Assembly (NCBI RefSeq): GCF_034008635.1
Contig: NZ_CP125378.1
Location: 4,836,501 to 4,900,500 of the forward strand
DNA from: Pseudomonas sp. P8_229
Lineage (GTDB): Bacteria; Pseudomonadota; Gammaproteobacteria; Pseudomonadales; Pseudomonadaceae
Direction: 5' to 3'
DNA: 64,000 nucleotides
The notes beneath the pieces were generated by a model, which was given only the letters and a program-made list of their open reading frames with translations, did not search any database and had not been told where the DNA came from. Made by a program: the position numbers and the translations under genes. Positions 8,408 to 18,031 of this stretch are shown piece after piece (positions within the stretch are counted from its first letter, which is position 1; every line of letters begins with the position of its first letter).

Positions 8408-9392
8408 GCACGGTGGCCGGCTGCGCAAGGCGGCACTCGAATACGGGATTGCCGAGGCCGACTGGCTCGACCTGTCCAGTGGCCTGGCGCCGTGGCCATT
8501 TGCGGTGCCGGAGATTCCGTTGCGTGCCTGGGCACGGTTGCCGGAAACCGACGACGGACTGGAGCAGGCCGCGTGCGATTACTACGGCGCCTCCCAGGTG
8601 CTGCCGGTAGCCGGTTCGCAGATGGCGATCCAGTTGCTGCCGCGTCTGCGCCGCGCCGGCAAGGTCGGCGTTTTGTCGCCGTGTTATGCCGAGCACGCCG
8701 AAGCCTGGCGCCGCAGCGGCTACATCGTGCGCGAAGTGCTGGAGCAGGAAGTCGAATTCTTTCTCGACAGCCTCGACGTGCTGGTGGTGGTCAACCCGAA
8801 CAATCCCACCGGCCTGAGCCTGACGCCGGCGCGGCTGCTCGACTGGCACGCGCGGCTGGCCCAGCGTGGCGGCTGGCTGGTGGTCGATGAAGCGTTCATG
8901 GACAACACGCCGCACCTGAGTCTGGCGTCGTACACCCATCAGGTCGGCTTGGTCGTGTTGCGCTCGTTTGGCAAGTTTTTCGGTCTGGCCGGCGTGCGCC
9001 TGGGCTTTGTGCTGGCCGAACGCAAGCTGCTCAGATTGCTCGCCGAACAGGTCGGGCCATGGGCGGTCAGCGGGCCGACACGGGTGCTCGGGCGAACCTG
9101 CCTGCAAGACACCGAAGCGCACACCCGCCAGCGCATTCGCAGCGACGAGGCCAGTGAACGCCTGGCACGGCTGCTGGAGCGCTACGGCTTCAAACCCCAG
9201 GGCGGTTGCGCGCTGTTTCAGTGGCTGATCACCGAACACGCGCCTGCGTTGCACGAATTCATGGCCCGACGCGGCATCCTCCTGCGCATCTTCACCCACA
9301 ACAGCAGTCTGCGTTTTGGCCTGCCCGCCAACGCGGCTGAAGAAGCGCGTCTCGAACAAGCGCTGCAAGCCTTTGCCAAGGAATCGACATGA
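8400..9392 (+). CDS. cobD: L-threonine-O-3-phosphate decarboxylase (CobD of enterics, CobC of P. denitrificans)
   Basis: PLP enzyme making (R)-1-amino-2-propanol O-2-phosphate for the aminopropanol arm. It is 330 residues with a fold-type I aminotransferase layout: VNPNNPTG near 131-138, VVDEAFMD near 161-168, and the PLP lysine in [15 protein letters not shown] (Lys192). It lies between cbiB, which uses its product, and cobQ, overlapping both neighbours. The size and context separate it from histidinol-phosphate aminotransferase, which it resembles. Confidence 0.93.
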   Translation: MLEHGGRLRKAALEYGIAEADWLDLSSGLAPWPFAVPEIPLRAWARLPETDDGLEQAACDYYGASQVLPVAGSQMAIQLLPRLRRAGKVGVLSPCYAEHAEAWRRSGYIVREVLEQEVEFFLDSLDVLVVVNPNNPTGLSLTPARLLDWHARLAQRGGWLVVDEAFMDNTPHLSLASYTHQVGLVVLRSFGKFFGLAGVRLGFVLAERKLLRLLAEQVGPWAVSGPTRVLGRTCLQDTEAHTRQRIRSDEASERLARLLERYGFKPQGGCALFQWLITEHAPALHEFMARRGILLRIFTHNSSLRFGLPANAAEEARLEQALQAFAKEST

Positions 9393-10840
9393 CCACCCTG
9401 ATGGTGCAGGGCACCACTTCCGACGCCGGTAAAAGCACGCTGGTGACGGCGCTGTGCCGCTGGGCCACCCGTCAGGGCGTGGCGGTGGTGCCGTTCAAAC
9501 CACAGAACATGGCGCTCAACAGCGCAGTGACCGCTGACGGCGGCGAGATCGGTCGCGCGCAAGCGGTGCAGGCGCAAGCTGCGCACCTCGAACCGCACAC
9601 CGACATGAACCCGGTGCTGCTCAAGCCCAACAGTGACACCGGCGCACAAGTGATCATCCATGGCCGTGCCGTCACCAGCATGAACGCCGTGGCTTATCAC
9701 GACTACAAAGCCATCGCCATGCAAGCGGTGCTGGCTTCGCACGAGCGGCTCAGCGCGGCGTATCCATTGGTGATGGTCGAAGGCGCAGGTTCGCCAGCGG
9801 AGATCAATCTGCGTGTCGGGGACATCGCCAACATGGGCTTTGCCGAGGCGGTGGATTGCCCGGTGCTGCTGATCGCCGACATCAATCGCGGCGGGGTATT
9901 TGCGCATCTGGTCGGCACCCTTGAGTTGCTGTCGCCGAGCGAACAGGCACGGGTCAAAGGTTTCATCATCAACCGTTTTCGCGGCGACATCGCTTTGCTG
10001 CAACCGGGCCTCGACTGGCTGGAACAGCGCACCGGCAAACCGGTGGTGGGCGTGCTGCCGTACGTGATGGATCTGCACCTGGAAGCCGAGGACGGTATCG
10101 ACCAGCGCCAGACCGACAAGGCCGAGCAAGTGCTCAAAGTAGTCGTGCCGGTGCTGCCGCGCATCAGCAACCACACCGATTTCGATCCGCTGCGTTTGCA
10201 CCCGCAAGTGGACCTGCAATTCATCGGCCCGGGGCAGGCGATTCCTGCCGCCGATCTGATCATCCTGCCGGGCTCGAAAAGCGTGCGCAGCGATCTGGCG
10301 TATCTGCGTGCCAATGGCTGGGACGCGGCGATCAATCGGCACCTGCGTTACGGCGGCAAACTGTTGGGGATCTGCGGTGGTCTGCAAATGCTCGGCGAGC
10401 AGGTGCATGACCCGCTGGGGCTGGAAGGCGCGCCCGGTTCGAGTGCCGGCCTCGGTTTGCTGGCGTTCGAAACGACGCTGGAAGCCGAGAAGCAATTGCG
10501 CAACGTGCGCGGGCATCTGGCGCTGGAAGAGGCCGAGGTCAGTGGTTATGAAATCCATGCCGGGGTCACGGTGGGGCCGGCGCTGGAGAATGCGGCGGTG
10601 CATCTGGAAGACGGTCGTTGCGACGGCGCGCAGAGTCCGGATGGGCAGGTGTTCGGCACATATCTGCATGGCTTGTTCGAATCGCCGGCGGCGAGTGCGG
10701 CGTTGCTGCGTTGGGCCGGGTTGAGCGATGTGCAGGACGTGGATTACCACGGCTTGCGCGAGCGCGATATCGAACGTTTGGCGGATCTGGTGGAGAAGCA
10801 TCTGGATACCGGTCTGTTGCGTCGGCTCTGTGGGATTTGA
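9389..10840 (+). CDS. cobQ: CobQ, cobyric acid synthase (glutamine-hydrolysing)
   Basis: Amidates the b, d, e and g side chains of adenosylcobyrinate a,c-diamide. It is 483 residues: an N-terminal ATP domain with [15 protein letters not shown] (8-22), then a class I glutamine amidotransferase domain with the nucleophile in [12 protein letters not shown] (Cys about 329) and the closing His in TYLHGLFE. It starts in an ATGA overlap with cobD. It is followed by a 124-base gap holding a REPIN, the largest break inside the operon. Confidence 0.95.
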   Translation: MTTLMVQGTTSDAGKSTLVTALCRWATRQGVAVVPFKPQNMALNSAVTADGGEIGRAQAVQAQAAHLEPHTDMNPVLLKPNSDTGAQVIIHGRAVTSMNAVAYHDYKAIAMQAVLASHERLSAAYPLVMVEGAGSPAEINLRVGDIANMGFAEAVDCPVLLIADINRGGVFAHLVGTLELLSPSEQARVKGFIINRFRGDIALLQPGLDWLEQRTGKPVVGVLPYVMDLHLEAEDGIDQRQTDKAEQVLKVVVPVLPRISNHTDFDPLRLHPQVDLQFIGPGQAIPAADLIILPGSKSVRSDLAYLRANGWDAAINRHLRYGGKLLGICGGLQMLGEQVHDPLGLEGAPGSSAGLGLLAFETTLEAEKQLRNVRGHLALEEAEVSGYEIHAGVTVGPALENAAVHLEDGRCDGAQSPDGQVFGTYLHGLFESPAASAALLRWAGLSDVQDVDYHGLRERDIERLADLVEKHLDTGLLRRLCGI

Positions 10841-10859
10841 ATCGTCTGTGCGGACCTCT

Positions 10860-10924
10860 TCGCGAGCAAGCCCGCTCCCACATTGGATCACCTAACCCCT
10901 GTGGGAGCGGGCTTGCTCGCGAAA
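10860..10924. repeat. REPIN between cobQ and cobU
   Basis: Close inverted REP arms (TTCGCGAGCAAGCCCGCTCC and GGAGCGGGCTTGCTCGCGAA) with about 20 bases between. It splits an otherwise overlapping gene string and could form an mRNA hairpin. Confidence 0.92.
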
Positions 10925-10964
10925 GCGTCAGCCGCCCCAACACACAAAATTCAGGATGTCTCCC

Positions 10965-11486
10965 ATGCTCCAACTGATCCTCGGCGGCGCCCGCTCCGGC
11001 AAAAGTCGCCTCGCGGAAAAACTCGCCAGCGCCAGCCAACTGGCCGTCACCTACATCGCCACCAGCCAACCGCTGGACGGCGAAATGAACGACCGCGTCG
11101 CGCATCACCGCGCCCGTCGCCCGGCCGAATGGGCGTTGATCGAAGAGCCGCTGGAACTGGCTCGCGTCCTGCGTGAAAACGCCAGCGCCGAGCGTTGCTT
11201 GCTGGTGGATTGCCTGACCCTGTGGCTGACCAATCTGCTGATGCTCGATGACGCCGAACGTCTCGCCGCTGAGCGCGAAGCCTTGCTGGACTGCCTGGCG
11301 TTATTGCCGGGGGAAACCATTTTTGTCAGCAACGAGACCGGAATGGGTGTCGTGCCGCTGGGCGAATTGACTCGCCGCTACGTCGATGAAGCCGGTTGGC
11401 TGCATCAAGCTCTGGCTGAGCGCTGTCAGCGTGTCGTCTTGACCGTCGCCGGCCTGCCCCTGACCCTGAAAGGACCTGCGTTATGA
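10965..11486 (+). CDS. cobU: CobU/CobP, adenosylcobinamide kinase / adenosylcobinamide-phosphate guanylyltransferase
   Basis: Bifunctional enzyme that phosphorylates adenosylcobinamide and then attaches GMP from GTP. It is 173 residues with the P-loop [14 protein letters not shown] at the N-terminus and the guanylylation region [13 protein letters not shown] 10965 is preferred over the in-frame ATG at 10956 because AGGA lies eight bases before it. The stop overlaps the cobT start (ATGA). In P. denitrificans usage the gene is cobP. Confidence 0.94.
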   Translation: MLQLILGGARSGKSRLAEKLASASQLAVTYIATSQPLDGEMNDRVAHHRARRPAEWALIEEPLELARVLRENASAERCLLVDCLTLWLTNLLMLDDAERLAAEREALLDCLALLPGETIFVSNETGMGVVPLGELTRRYVDEAGWLHQALAERCQRVVLTVAGLPLTLKGPAL

Positions 11487-12538
11487 CTCAAGCGTGGTGG
11501 TTGAACCCGTGCAAACCGGTGAATGCCGAGATCGTTGAACAAGCGGCGGCGCGCCAACAGCAACTGACCAAACCGGCCGGGTCTCTCGGTCGCCTCGAAA
11601 CGGTGGCGGTGCAGTTGGCGGGATTGCAGGGCCAGGTCAAACCGAGCGTTGATCAGTTGTGGATCGCGATTTTCGCCGGTGATCATGGCGTGGTCGCGGA
11701 AGGTGTTTCGGCGTTCCCGCAGGAAGTCACCGGGCAGATGCTGCTCAACTTCGTCAGCGGTGGCGCGGCGATCAGCGTGCTGGCGCGCCAGCTCGATGCA
11801 CAACTGGAAGTGGTGGATCTGGGCACCGTGACACCGTCGCTGAACCTGCCCGGCGTACGGCACTTGAAGGTCGGCCCGGGCACGGCGAATTTCGCCAAGG
11901 GCGCGGCGATGACCCGGGCGCAGGGCGAGCTCGCTTTGCAGGCCGGTCGCGACAGTGTGCTGCGTGCCAAGGCAGCAGGCGCGCAGTTGTTTATCGGTGG
12001 CGAAATGGGCATCGGCAACACCACCGCCGCCAGTGCGCTGGCCTGCGCCTTGCTCGATTGCCCGGTGGTGCACCTGACCGGCCCTGGCACGGGTTTGAAT
12101 GCCGAAGGCGTCAGCCATAAGGCGCAAGTGATCGAGCGCGCGCTGGCCCTGCATGCGGCGCAACGGGGTGATGCGTTGCAAACCCTGCTCAATCTTGGCG
12201 GTTTTGAAATCGCCGCACTGGTCGGCGCGTATCTGGCCTGTGCCCAGGAAGGCGTCGCGGTGCTGGTCGACGGATTTATCTGCACGGTCGCCGCGTTGGT
12301 CGCGGTGCGGCTGAATCCGGCCTGTCGCGAGTGGCTATTGTTCGGCCACCGTGGCGCCGAACCGGGCCATCGTCATGTGCTCGAAGCCCTCAATGCCGAG
12401 CCGTTGCTGGAGCTCGGTTTGCGTCTGGGCGAGGGCAGTGGAGCGGCGTTGGCCGTACCGCTGTTGCGTCTGGCGTGCGACCTGCACGGGCAGATGGCGA
12501 CGTTCGCTGAAGCCGCAGTGGCGGATCGTCCGGCATGA
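11483..12538 (+). CDS. cobT: CobT, nicotinate-nucleotide--dimethylbenzimidazole phosphoribosyltransferase
   Basis: Exchanges the base of nicotinate mononucleotide for DMB, giving alpha-ribazole phosphate. It is 351 residues, with the typical N-terminal [23 protein letters not shown] and [15 protein letters not shown] segments and a C-terminal [16 protein letters not shown] that carries the catalytic Glu. It pairs logically with BluB, which supplies DMB, and with the phosphatase CobC, which follows in an ATGA overlap. Called cobU in the P. denitrificans scheme. Confidence 0.95.
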   Translation: MTQAWWLNPCKPVNAEIVEQAAARQQQLTKPAGSLGRLETVAVQLAGLQGQVKPSVDQLWIAIFAGDHGVVAEGVSAFPQEVTGQMLLNFVSGGAAISVLARQLDAQLEVVDLGTVTPSLNLPGVRHLKVGPGTANFAKGAAMTRAQGELALQAGRDSVLRAKAAGAQLFIGGEMGIGNTTAASALACALLDCPVVHLTGPGTGLNAEGVSHKAQVIERALALHAAQRGDALQTLLNLGGFEIAALVGAYLACAQEGVAVLVDGFICTVAALVAVRLNPACREWLLFGHRGAEPGHRHVLEALNAEPLLELGLRLGEGSGAALAVPLLRLACDLHGQMATFAEAAVADRPA

Positions 12539-13110
12539 CTTTGCGCCTGGACCTGTTGCGTCACGGCGAGACTGAACTGGGCGGTGGTTTGCGCGGCAGC
12601 CTCGATGATGCGCTGACGGAAAACGGTTGGGCGCAGATGCGTGCGGCGGTGATCGCGGGCGGGCCCTGGGATCGGCTGGTCAGTTCGCCGCTGCAGCGTT
12701 GTGCGCGGTTCGCCGCGGAGCTGGGTGAGCAACTGAATTTGCCGGTGAATCTGGACAAGGATCTGCAGGAGCTGCATTTCGGCGCCTGGGAAGGGCAGAG
12801 CGCTGCGGCGTTGATGGAGACTGACGCCGAGGCGCTGGGGCTGTTCTGGGCTGACCCGTATGCCTTTACGCCGCCGCAGGGTGAACCGGTCAGCGATTTT
12901 GCTGCGCGTGTGCTGGGCGCGGTTGCGCGGTTGCATCAGGCGTACGTCGGCGAGCGTGTGTTGCTGATCAGTCACGGCGGCGTGATGCGCCTGTTGCTGG
13001 CGCAAGCGCGTGGTTTGCCCCGTCAGCAGTTGCTCAATGTCGAAGTCGCGCATGCTTCGTTGTTTTCCCTGACCGTTGCAGCCGATGGCTCGCTCAAGGA
13101 AGGTCACTGA
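12535..13110 (+). CDS. cobC: CobC, alpha-ribazole phosphatase (histidine phosphatase family)
   Basis: Removes phosphate from alpha-ribazole-5'-phosphate or from the adenosylcobalamin phosphate end product. It is 191 residues of the phosphoglycerate-mutase-like fold: phospho-His in LLRHGETE (about 9), [10 protein letters not shown] in the middle and a second His in [13 protein letters not shown]. The function is read from the family and from its place between cobT and cobS. The family is broad, but the context makes another role unlikely. Confidence 0.9.
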   Translation: MTLRLDLLRHGETELGGGLRGSLDDALTENGWAQMRAAVIAGGPWDRLVSSPLQRCARFAAELGEQLNLPVNLDKDLQELHFGAWEGQSAAALMETDAEALGLFWADPYAFTPPQGEPVSDFAARVLGAVARLHQAYVGERVLLISHGGVMRLLLAQARGLPRQQLLNVEVAHASLFSLTVAADGSLKEGH

Positions 13111-13111
13111 C

Positions 13112-13843
13112 ATGCTGCCACTGTGGATCGCCCTGCAATTTCTCAGCAGTTTGCCGATTCGTCTGCCGGGGATGCCTCAGCCGGAGCAACTCGGGCGCTC
13201 GTTGCTGTTTTATCCGCTGGTGGGGTTGCTGTTCGGGGTGATCCTCTGGGCATTCAACCTGGCGTTGGCCGGCGCACCATTGTTGCTGCATGCGGCGCTG
13301 TTGCTGACGGTGTGGGTGCTGCTCAGCGGCGCGCTGCATCTCGACGGTCTGGCTGACAGCGCTGACGCCTGGCTCGGTGGTTTCGGTGATCGCGAACGCA
13401 CGCTGACGATCATGAAGGATCCGCGCAGCGGGCCGATCGCGGTGGTGACGCTGGTGCTGGTGTTGTTGCTCAAGTTCTGCGCGTTGCTGGCGCTGATCGA
13501 GCAAGGGCATGGGCTGGCGCTGATCATCGTGCCGCTGCTGGGGCGTGCGGCGTTGTTAGGATTGTTTCTGACCACACCGTATGTGCGGGCGGGTGGGTTG
13601 GGGCAGGCGCTGGCCGATCATCTGCCGCGCAGGGCGGGGTGGTGGGTGCTTGGGTTCAGTGCGCTGGGCTGTGTGCTGATCGCAGGGGCTAAAGCGATTG
13701 TTGCGCTGGCTGTCGCGTTAGGGGTGTTTGTCTGGCTGCGGCAGGTGATGATGCGGCGGCTGGGCGGGGCCACGGGCGATACGGCGGGGGCGTTGCTCGA
13801 ATTGCTGGAGATGGCGGTGTTGATTGGGGTGGTGTTGGTCTGA
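13112..13843 (+). CDS. cobS: CobS/CobV, adenosylcobinamide-GDP ribazoletransferase
   Basis: Last assembly step: joins adenosylcobinamide-GDP and alpha-ribazole (phosphate) to form adenosylcobalamin (phosphate) at the inner membrane. It is 243 residues with about six hydrophobic helices and the family motif HLDGLADSADAWLGG near 77-91, whose acidic residues bind metal. ATG 13112 lies one base after the cobC stop. It is the last gene of the operon, and a REPIN follows after 27 bases. Confidence 0.94.
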   Translation: MLPLWIALQFLSSLPIRLPGMPQPEQLGRSLLFYPLVGLLFGVILWAFNLALAGAPLLLHAALLLTVWVLLSGALHLDGLADSADAWLGGFGDRERTLTIMKDPRSGPIAVVTLVLVLLLKFCALLALIEQGHGLALIIVPLLGRAALLGLFLTTPYVRAGGLGQALADHLPRRAGWWVLGFSALGCVLIAGAKAIVALAVALGVFVWLRQVMMRRLGGATGDTAGALLELLEMAVLIGVVLV

Positions 13844-13870
13844 GATATCTTTATAACCGTGCTGGCCCCG

Positions 13871-13935
13871 TCGCGAGCAAGCCCGCTCCCACAGGGGGAG
13901 CGCATTCCAAGGGTGGGAGCGGGCTTGCTCGCGAA
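13871..13935. repeat. REPIN after the cobalamin operon
   Basis: Inverted REP arms (CGAGCAAGCCCGCTCCCAC and GTGGGAGCGGGCTTGCTCG) about 20 bases apart, just after cobS. A possible mRNA 3' end stabiliser or attenuator. Confidence 0.9.
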
Positions 13936-13999
13936 GGCGGTGTGTCAGACGCCACAAACCTTATTGATAAACTCACGTGTAACTTGATTTAACACAGTC

Positions 14000-14015
14000 C
14001 CGGGTATATACACGC
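14000..14015. promoter_or_regulatory. Imperfect MarR-type operator overlapping the predicted -10 of the regulator gene
   Basis: CCGGGTATATACACGC matches the perfect palindrome at 14446 in 14 of 16 bases. A -35-like TTGATT (13984-13989) and -10-like TATACA (14007-14012) with a 17-base spacer flank or overlap it, so binding would block the promoter. Autoregulation is inferred. Confidence 0.65.
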
Positions 14016-14018
14016 ATC

Positions 14019-14423
14019 ATGCTTCCTTCTCAGTGTTTGTGCACCAACCTGCGTCGCGCCGCTCGTGGCGTCAGCAGGCATTACGACGGCGCTCTCGACG
14101 GCTTCGGGATCAACGTTGCCCAGTATTCTTTGCTGTGCAACCTGCAGCGCCTGGATCAACCAAGCATTTCCGAACTGGCCGAAGCCATGGGTCTGGATCG
14201 CAGTACCCTGGGACGCAATCTGCGGGTGCTGGAAGGCGAGGGCCTGGTGGCGCTGGCCGAGGGCAAAGACATGCGCAACCGCATCGTCAGGCTCACCGAG
14301 GCCGGTGTGCAGCGCTTGGCGGCGGCCCTGCCAGCCTGGGAAGCGGCGCAACAGCGATTGATTGATCGCCTGGGCGCCGAGAAGCGTGAAACCTTGCTCA
14401 GATTGCTGGATGAACTGGCCTGA
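14019..14423 (+). CDS. MarR family transcriptional regulator
   Basis: A 134-residue winged-helix protein with the DNA-recognition helix in SISELAEAMGLDRSTLGRNLRVLEGEGLV and the wing in AEGKDMRNRIVRLTEAG. It probably represses itself and the MFS gene that follows, through the shared GGGTATATAC operators. ATG 14019 lies only three bases after the upstream operator and there is no ribosome site, so the mRNA may be leaderless. The inducer is unknown. Confidence 0.88.
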   Translation: MLPSQCLCTNLRRAARGVSRHYDGALDGFGINVAQYSLLCNLQRLDQPSISELAEAMGLDRSTLGRNLRVLEGEGLVALAEGKDMRNRIVRLTEAGVQRLAAALPAWEAAQQRLIDRLGAEKRETLLRLLDELA

Positions 14424-14445
14424 GGCCGGTTTTTTCCAAACTCAA

Positions 14446-14461
14446 GCGGGTATATACCCGC
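14446..14461. promoter_or_regulatory. Perfect 16-bp palindromic operator upstream of the MFS gene
   Basis: GCGGGTATATACCCGC reads the same on both strands and lies 15 bases before the MFS start. The related site in front of the marR-like gene supports a shared regulator. Confidence 0.75.
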
Positions 14462-14476
14462 AAGCGGAGAATAACA

Positions 14477-15685
14477 ATGACATCGATGTGGCGTACGTGC
14501 GGTTGGGTGTTGCTGGGAAGTGCGCTGATTCTGGCGTTGTCATTGGGCGTGCGGCACGGCTTCGGTCTGTTCCTGTCGCCGATGAGCGCACAGTTCGGCT
14601 GGGGGCGCGAAGTGTTTGCCTTCGCCATCGCCTTGCAGAACTTGATCTGGGGGCTGGCACAGCCGTTCACCGGGGCTTTGGCTGACCGTTTCGGTGCGGC
14701 CAAAGTGGTGCTGGTCGGCGGTGTGTTCTACGCCTTGGGCCTGGTGTTCATGGGGCTGTCCGATTCGGCACTGAGCCTGTCGTTGAGCGCCGGTCTGTTG
14801 ATCGGCATCGGCCTCTCCGGTACGTCGTTCTCGGTGATCCTCGGCGTGGTCGGGCGTGCCGTGCCGCCGGAAAAACGCAGCATGGGCATGGGTATCGCCA
14901 GCGCCGCCGGCTCGTTCGGCCAGTTCGCCATGCTGCCCGGCACCCTGGGTTTGATCGGCTGGCTCGGCTGGTCGGCTGCGCTGTTGGTGCTCGGCCTGCT
15001 GGTGGCGCTGATCGTGCCGCTGGTGAGCATGCTCAAGGACAAACCGCTGCCGGTGCTGGGTCATGAACAGACCCTGCCTGAAGCGTTGCGTGAAGCCTGT
15101 TCGCATTCCGGCTTTTGGTTGCTGGCGTTCGGCTTTTTCGTCTGCGGTTTTCAGGTGGTATTCATCGGTGTGCATCTGCCGGCCTATCTGGTCGATCAGC
15201 ATCTGCCGGCCACGGTCGGCACCACGGTGCTGGCGTTGATCGGGTTGTTCAACATCTTCGGAACCTACACCGCCGGCTGGCTCGGCGGGCGCATGTCCAA
15301 ACCGCGTCTGCTGACCGCGTTGTACCTGCTGCGCGCAGTGGTGATTGTGCTGTTCCTGTGGCTGCCGGTGACGACCACTTCGGCCTATCTGTTCGGCATG
15401 GCCATGGGCTTCTTGTGGTTATCGACGGTGCCGTTGACCAACGGCACGGTGGCGACCTTGTTTGGCGTGCGCAATCTGTCCATGCTCGGCGGTATCGTGT
15501 TCCTGTTCCACCAGCTCGGCTCGTTCCTCGGCGGCTGGCTGGGCGGGGTGGTGTATGACCGTACCGGGAGTTATGACTTGATCTGGCAAGTGGCGATTCT
15601 CTTGAGCCTGCTGGCGGCTGCGCTGAACTGGCCGGTGCGCGAGCGTCCGGTGGCGCGCCTGCAACCGGGTGTGAGCGCCGCATGA
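14477..15685 (+). CDS. MFS transporter
   Basis: A 402-residue inner-membrane permease with about 12 hydrophobic helices. The start of the first half has RHGFGLFLSPMSAQFGWGREVFAFA, a signature common in the MFS branch annotated as monocarboxylate or oxalate/formate-type transporters, and the second half begins at about residue 220. A perfect palindrome 15 bases upstream and the preceding MarR gene suggest induction by its substrate or a toxic compound. The substrate is unknown. The stop codon overlaps the start of a 41-residue peptide gene. Confidence 0.87.
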   Translation: MTSMWRTCGWVLLGSALILALSLGVRHGFGLFLSPMSAQFGWGREVFAFAIALQNLIWGLAQPFTGALADRFGAAKVVLVGGVFYALGLVFMGLSDSALSLSLSAGLLIGIGLSGTSFSVILGVVGRAVPPEKRSMGMGIASAAGSFGQFAMLPGTLGLIGWLGWSAALLVLGLLVALIVPLVSMLKDKPLPVLGHEQTLPEALREACSHSGFWLLAFGFFVCGFQVVFIGVHLPAYLVDQHLPATVGTTVLALIGLFNIFGTYTAGWLGGRMSKPRLLTALYLLRAVVIVLFLWLPVTTTSAYLFGMAMGFLWLSTVPLTNGTVATLFGVRNLSMLGGIVFLFHQLGSFLGGWLGGVVYDRTGSYDLIWQVAILLSLLAAALNWPVRERPVARLQPGVSAA

Positions 15686-15807
15686 AGCGTTCCTGGCCGC
15701 GATTCGCCTTCGCCGCACTCGGCGCCCTGTTGCTGGCGCTGGTGTGGTGGGGCTGGCATCAGGGCGGCCTGGCGCTGATGCAACTGGGTATGGGCGCTTG
15801 CCTGTAG
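15682..15807 (+). CDS. Small membrane protein, 41 aa, coupled to the MFS gene
   Basis: ATG 15682 overlaps the MFS stop as ATGA. The product begins MKRSWPRF, followed by a hydrophobic helix of about 17 residues (FAALGALLLALVWWGWH) and a short tail ending MGACL. Positive charges before the helix predict the N-terminus inside. Coupling suggests it acts with the transporter, but conservation has not been checked. Confidence 0.6.
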   Translation: MKRSWPRFAFAALGALLLALVWWGWHQGGLALMQLGMGACL

Positions 15808-15859
15808 GCTTTGATGGCGAGTAACGTCGGGGTCTGATGACTGCTCAAGGATGCCCGAC

Positions 15860-16420
15860 ATGCTCATGCGCTGGTGTGTTGTACCCGCGTTGCTGATGGC
15901 GTTGACCGGATTGGCCCAGGCCGCTGATTGTCCGGATGCGCTGCAAGGTTCGCTGCCGAAGTTGCGCGCCAAGGAATCCATCGACCTCTGTCAGCGCTAC
16001 GCCGGCAAGCCGCTGGTGGTGGTCAATACCGCGAGCTTCTGTGGCTTCGCTCCGCAGTTCGAGGGCCTCGAAGCGCTTAATCAGCGCTACAAGGCACAAG
16101 GTCTGGAGATGCTCGGCGTGCCGTCCAACGACTTCAAGCAAGAGTCCAAGGACAGCGCTGAGACCGCCAAGGTCTGCTATGCCAACTACGGCGTGACGTT
16201 CACCATGACCGAGCCGCAGAAGGTCCGTGGCGATGGCGCTACCCACCTGTTCAAGGTGCTGGCGGAGCAGAGCAGCGCGCCGAAGTGGAATTTCTACAAG
16301 TACGTGATCGACCGTCAGGGCAAGGTGATTGCGAATTTTTCCAGCCTGACCAAGCCGGATGATCCGGAATTTATCGCCGCCATCGAGAAAGCCATAGCCT
16401 CAAACCCCCTGGCTGACTGA
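15860..16420 (+). CDS. Glutathione peroxidase family protein, exported
   Basis: A 186-residue thiol peroxidase that should reduce hydroperoxides, here with a Sec signal ([22 protein letters not shown]), so periplasmic. The active-site Cys is in [18 protein letters not shown], the Gln-equivalent region in [10 protein letters not shown] and the Trp/Asn pair in [10 protein letters not shown]. The start at 15860 is chosen because AAGGA lies eight bases upstream; ATG 15851 overlaps that site. In the periplasm the reductant is more likely a thioredoxin-like partner than glutathione. Confidence 0.87.
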   Translation: MLMRWCVVPALLMALTGLAQAADCPDALQGSLPKLRAKESIDLCQRYAGKPLVVVNTASFCGFAPQFEGLEALNQRYKAQGLEMLGVPSNDFKQESKDSAETAKVCYANYGVTFTMTEPQKVRGDGATHLFKVLAEQSSAPKWNFYKYVIDRQGKVIANFSSLTKPDDPEFIAAIEKAIASNPLAD

Positions 16421-16433
16421 AACACGGTCTTTT

Positions 16434-16522
16434 TGTGGGAGCGAGCCTGCTCGCGAAGACGGTCTGACCCGCGACATAATGTTTGTCTGATCCAGCGCTT
16501 TCGCGAGCAGGCGCGCTCCCAT
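16434..16522. repeat. REPIN
   Basis: Arms GTGGGAGCGAGCCTGCTCGC and, about 40 bases on, GCGAGCAGGCGCGCTCCCAT in inverse orientation. It lies between convergent genes. Confidence 0.87.
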
Positions 16523-16542
16523 ATTGATGTTCATGCAGGCAC

Positions 16543-16582
16543 AAAAAAGCCCCGCTTTCTGTAAAGAAAACGGGGCTTTTTT
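16543..16582 (-). terminator. Bidirectional rho-independent terminator
   Basis: AAAAAAGCCCCGCTTT and AAACGGGGCTTTTTT form a long GC stem with A/T tracts on both sides, so it can end transcription from the glutathione peroxidase side and from the fadL-like gene. Confidence 0.88.
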
Positions 16583-16613
16583 GTGGGCGAGGGATCAGCC
16601 TCGCCGTGCAGCA

Positions 16614-17885
16614 TCAGAAGCGATAGGTCGCGCCGACACCGAAACCGTTTGCCGAGTTTTCATACTTGGCGTCGTAGGTCTGGCCACGATCGTTTTGGTT
16701 GTGGACTTTGACCGACTCTTCCTTCAAGTACGAGTAAGCCACGTCGATGGTCAGGTCTTCGGTCGGGCTCCAGCCGGCACCGAGGCTGAAGATGGTCCGG
16801 TCGCCGGTCGGGATGCGTGGCGAACGGTCGACGTTGTTGGTCGGCGACTGGTCGAAAGTCAGACCGGTGCGCAGTACCCATTCCTTGTTCAACTGGTACG
16901 AAGTACCCACGGCGTAAGCCCAGGAGTCGTGCCAGTTCTGGTCTTCGGTGATCTCGCCGAACTGACCGGCCAGCAGCGGCTGGACACCCGAGTTTTCGAC
17001 GGTGATCTTCTTCAGCTGGCTCCAGCGGGTCCAGGTCGAACCGGCATAGACGTTCCAGCGGTCGTTGATCGCTTGAGTGACCGAGAAGTCCACGGATTCA
17101 GGCGTGGTGATCTTCAGCGAAGCGTCGTACTTCTGCTCGGCACCCAGGCCGACTGCGCCCAGCACACCGTAGTTGACCTTGGTGTTGCCTTCGAGCTTGT
17201 AGTCGACTTTCGAGTGGTAGGTCAGACCCAGGCGAGTGGTGTCAGTGGCCTGTACCAGCACGCCAATGTTGTAACCCAGCGCGGTGTCGTCACCCTTGAT
17301 CTTGACCTTGCCATCCGGAGCGGCCTGGGTGATCGACAGGTTGGATTCCAGCGTACCGTCGATACGGTTGATGGTCGGACCGAAACCGACCGACACCACG
17401 TCGTTGAACTTGTAGCTGACAGTCGGCTGGAAGGTGATGACTTGCACTTCGGACTTGCTGCCGAAGTAACGGCCGCCAAAGCCTTTTTCGTAGTCGGTAA
17501 TCAGGCCGAACGGCACGTATACGCCGAGGCCGAATGCCCAATGCTCATCGATCGGTTTGACGTAGAAGCCCATAGGTACGGAGGTGAAGGGCACCATGTC
17601 GCCTTTGTTGCTGCCGCCGTTAGGGCTGGAGCTGGCGTCTTTGATATCGGTCTTGGCATCGAGGAATGCAACACCGCCAGTGACTTGTTCGCGCGTGATG
17701 CGCGACATGCCGGCAGGGTTGCCATAAACAGTGCTTGCGTCGTCGGCAGAAGAAGATCGCCCAGCGTAACCAGTACCCATCCCGCTGATGCTGTGTTCGT
17801 TGATGGCAAAGCCAGCTGCGAAGATCTGGGTGGATGCCATGGTCACGGCGAGGCTAAGGGTGGTTTTGAGCATTACTTTTTTCAT
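16614..17885 (-). CDS. FadL/TodX family outer-membrane transport protein
   Basis: A 423-residue outer-membrane beta-barrel, likely a channel for long-chain fatty acids or other hydrophobic molecules. It has a clear Sec signal (MKKVMLKTTLSLAVTMASTQIFAAG), the conserved N-terminal hatch region GTGYAGRSSSADDASTVYGNPAGMSRI, amphipathic strands throughout and a terminal aromatic (GVGATYRF). The ribosome site AGGAGT lies about eight bases upstream. It is a single gene ending in a strong terminator. The substrate is inferred from the family only. Confidence 0.9.
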   Translation of the reverse strand: MKKVMLKTTLSLAVTMASTQIFAAGFAINEHSISGMGTGYAGRSSSADDASTVYGNPAGMSRITREQVTGGVAFLDAKTDIKDASSSPNGGSNKGDMVPFTSVPMGFYVKPIDEHWAFGLGVYVPFGLITDYEKGFGGRYFGSKSEVQVITFQPTVSYKFNDVVSVGFGPTINRIDGTLESNLSITQAAPDGKVKIKGDDTALGYNIGVLVQATDTTRLGLTYHSKVDYKLEGNTKVNYGVLGAVGLGAEQKYDASLKITTPESVDFSVTQAINDRWNVYAGSTWTRWSQLKKITVENSGVQPLLAGQFGEITEDQNWHDSWAYAVGTSYQLNKEWVLRTGLTFDQSPTNNVDRSPRIPTGDRTIFSLGAGWSPTEDLTIDVAYSYLKEESVKVHNQNDRGQTYDAKYENSANGFGVGATYRF

Positions 17886-18031
17886 TATTAGAACTCCTGG
17901 TGATCACCGGGGCGAAAATTACCAACATTTTCGTTCCAGCGCTATAGTCCCTATGGCTTGAGTTAGAGCGGTTTTGTAGGACAATCCGACCAGATTCGCG
18001 ACCTGTTGGGCGATTTTGTGAAACCGCTTGG

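Noticed and set aside
16524-17891. 455-codon open frame on the + strand
   Set aside because: Antisense to the FadL-type gene, which has a proper signal peptide and terminator.
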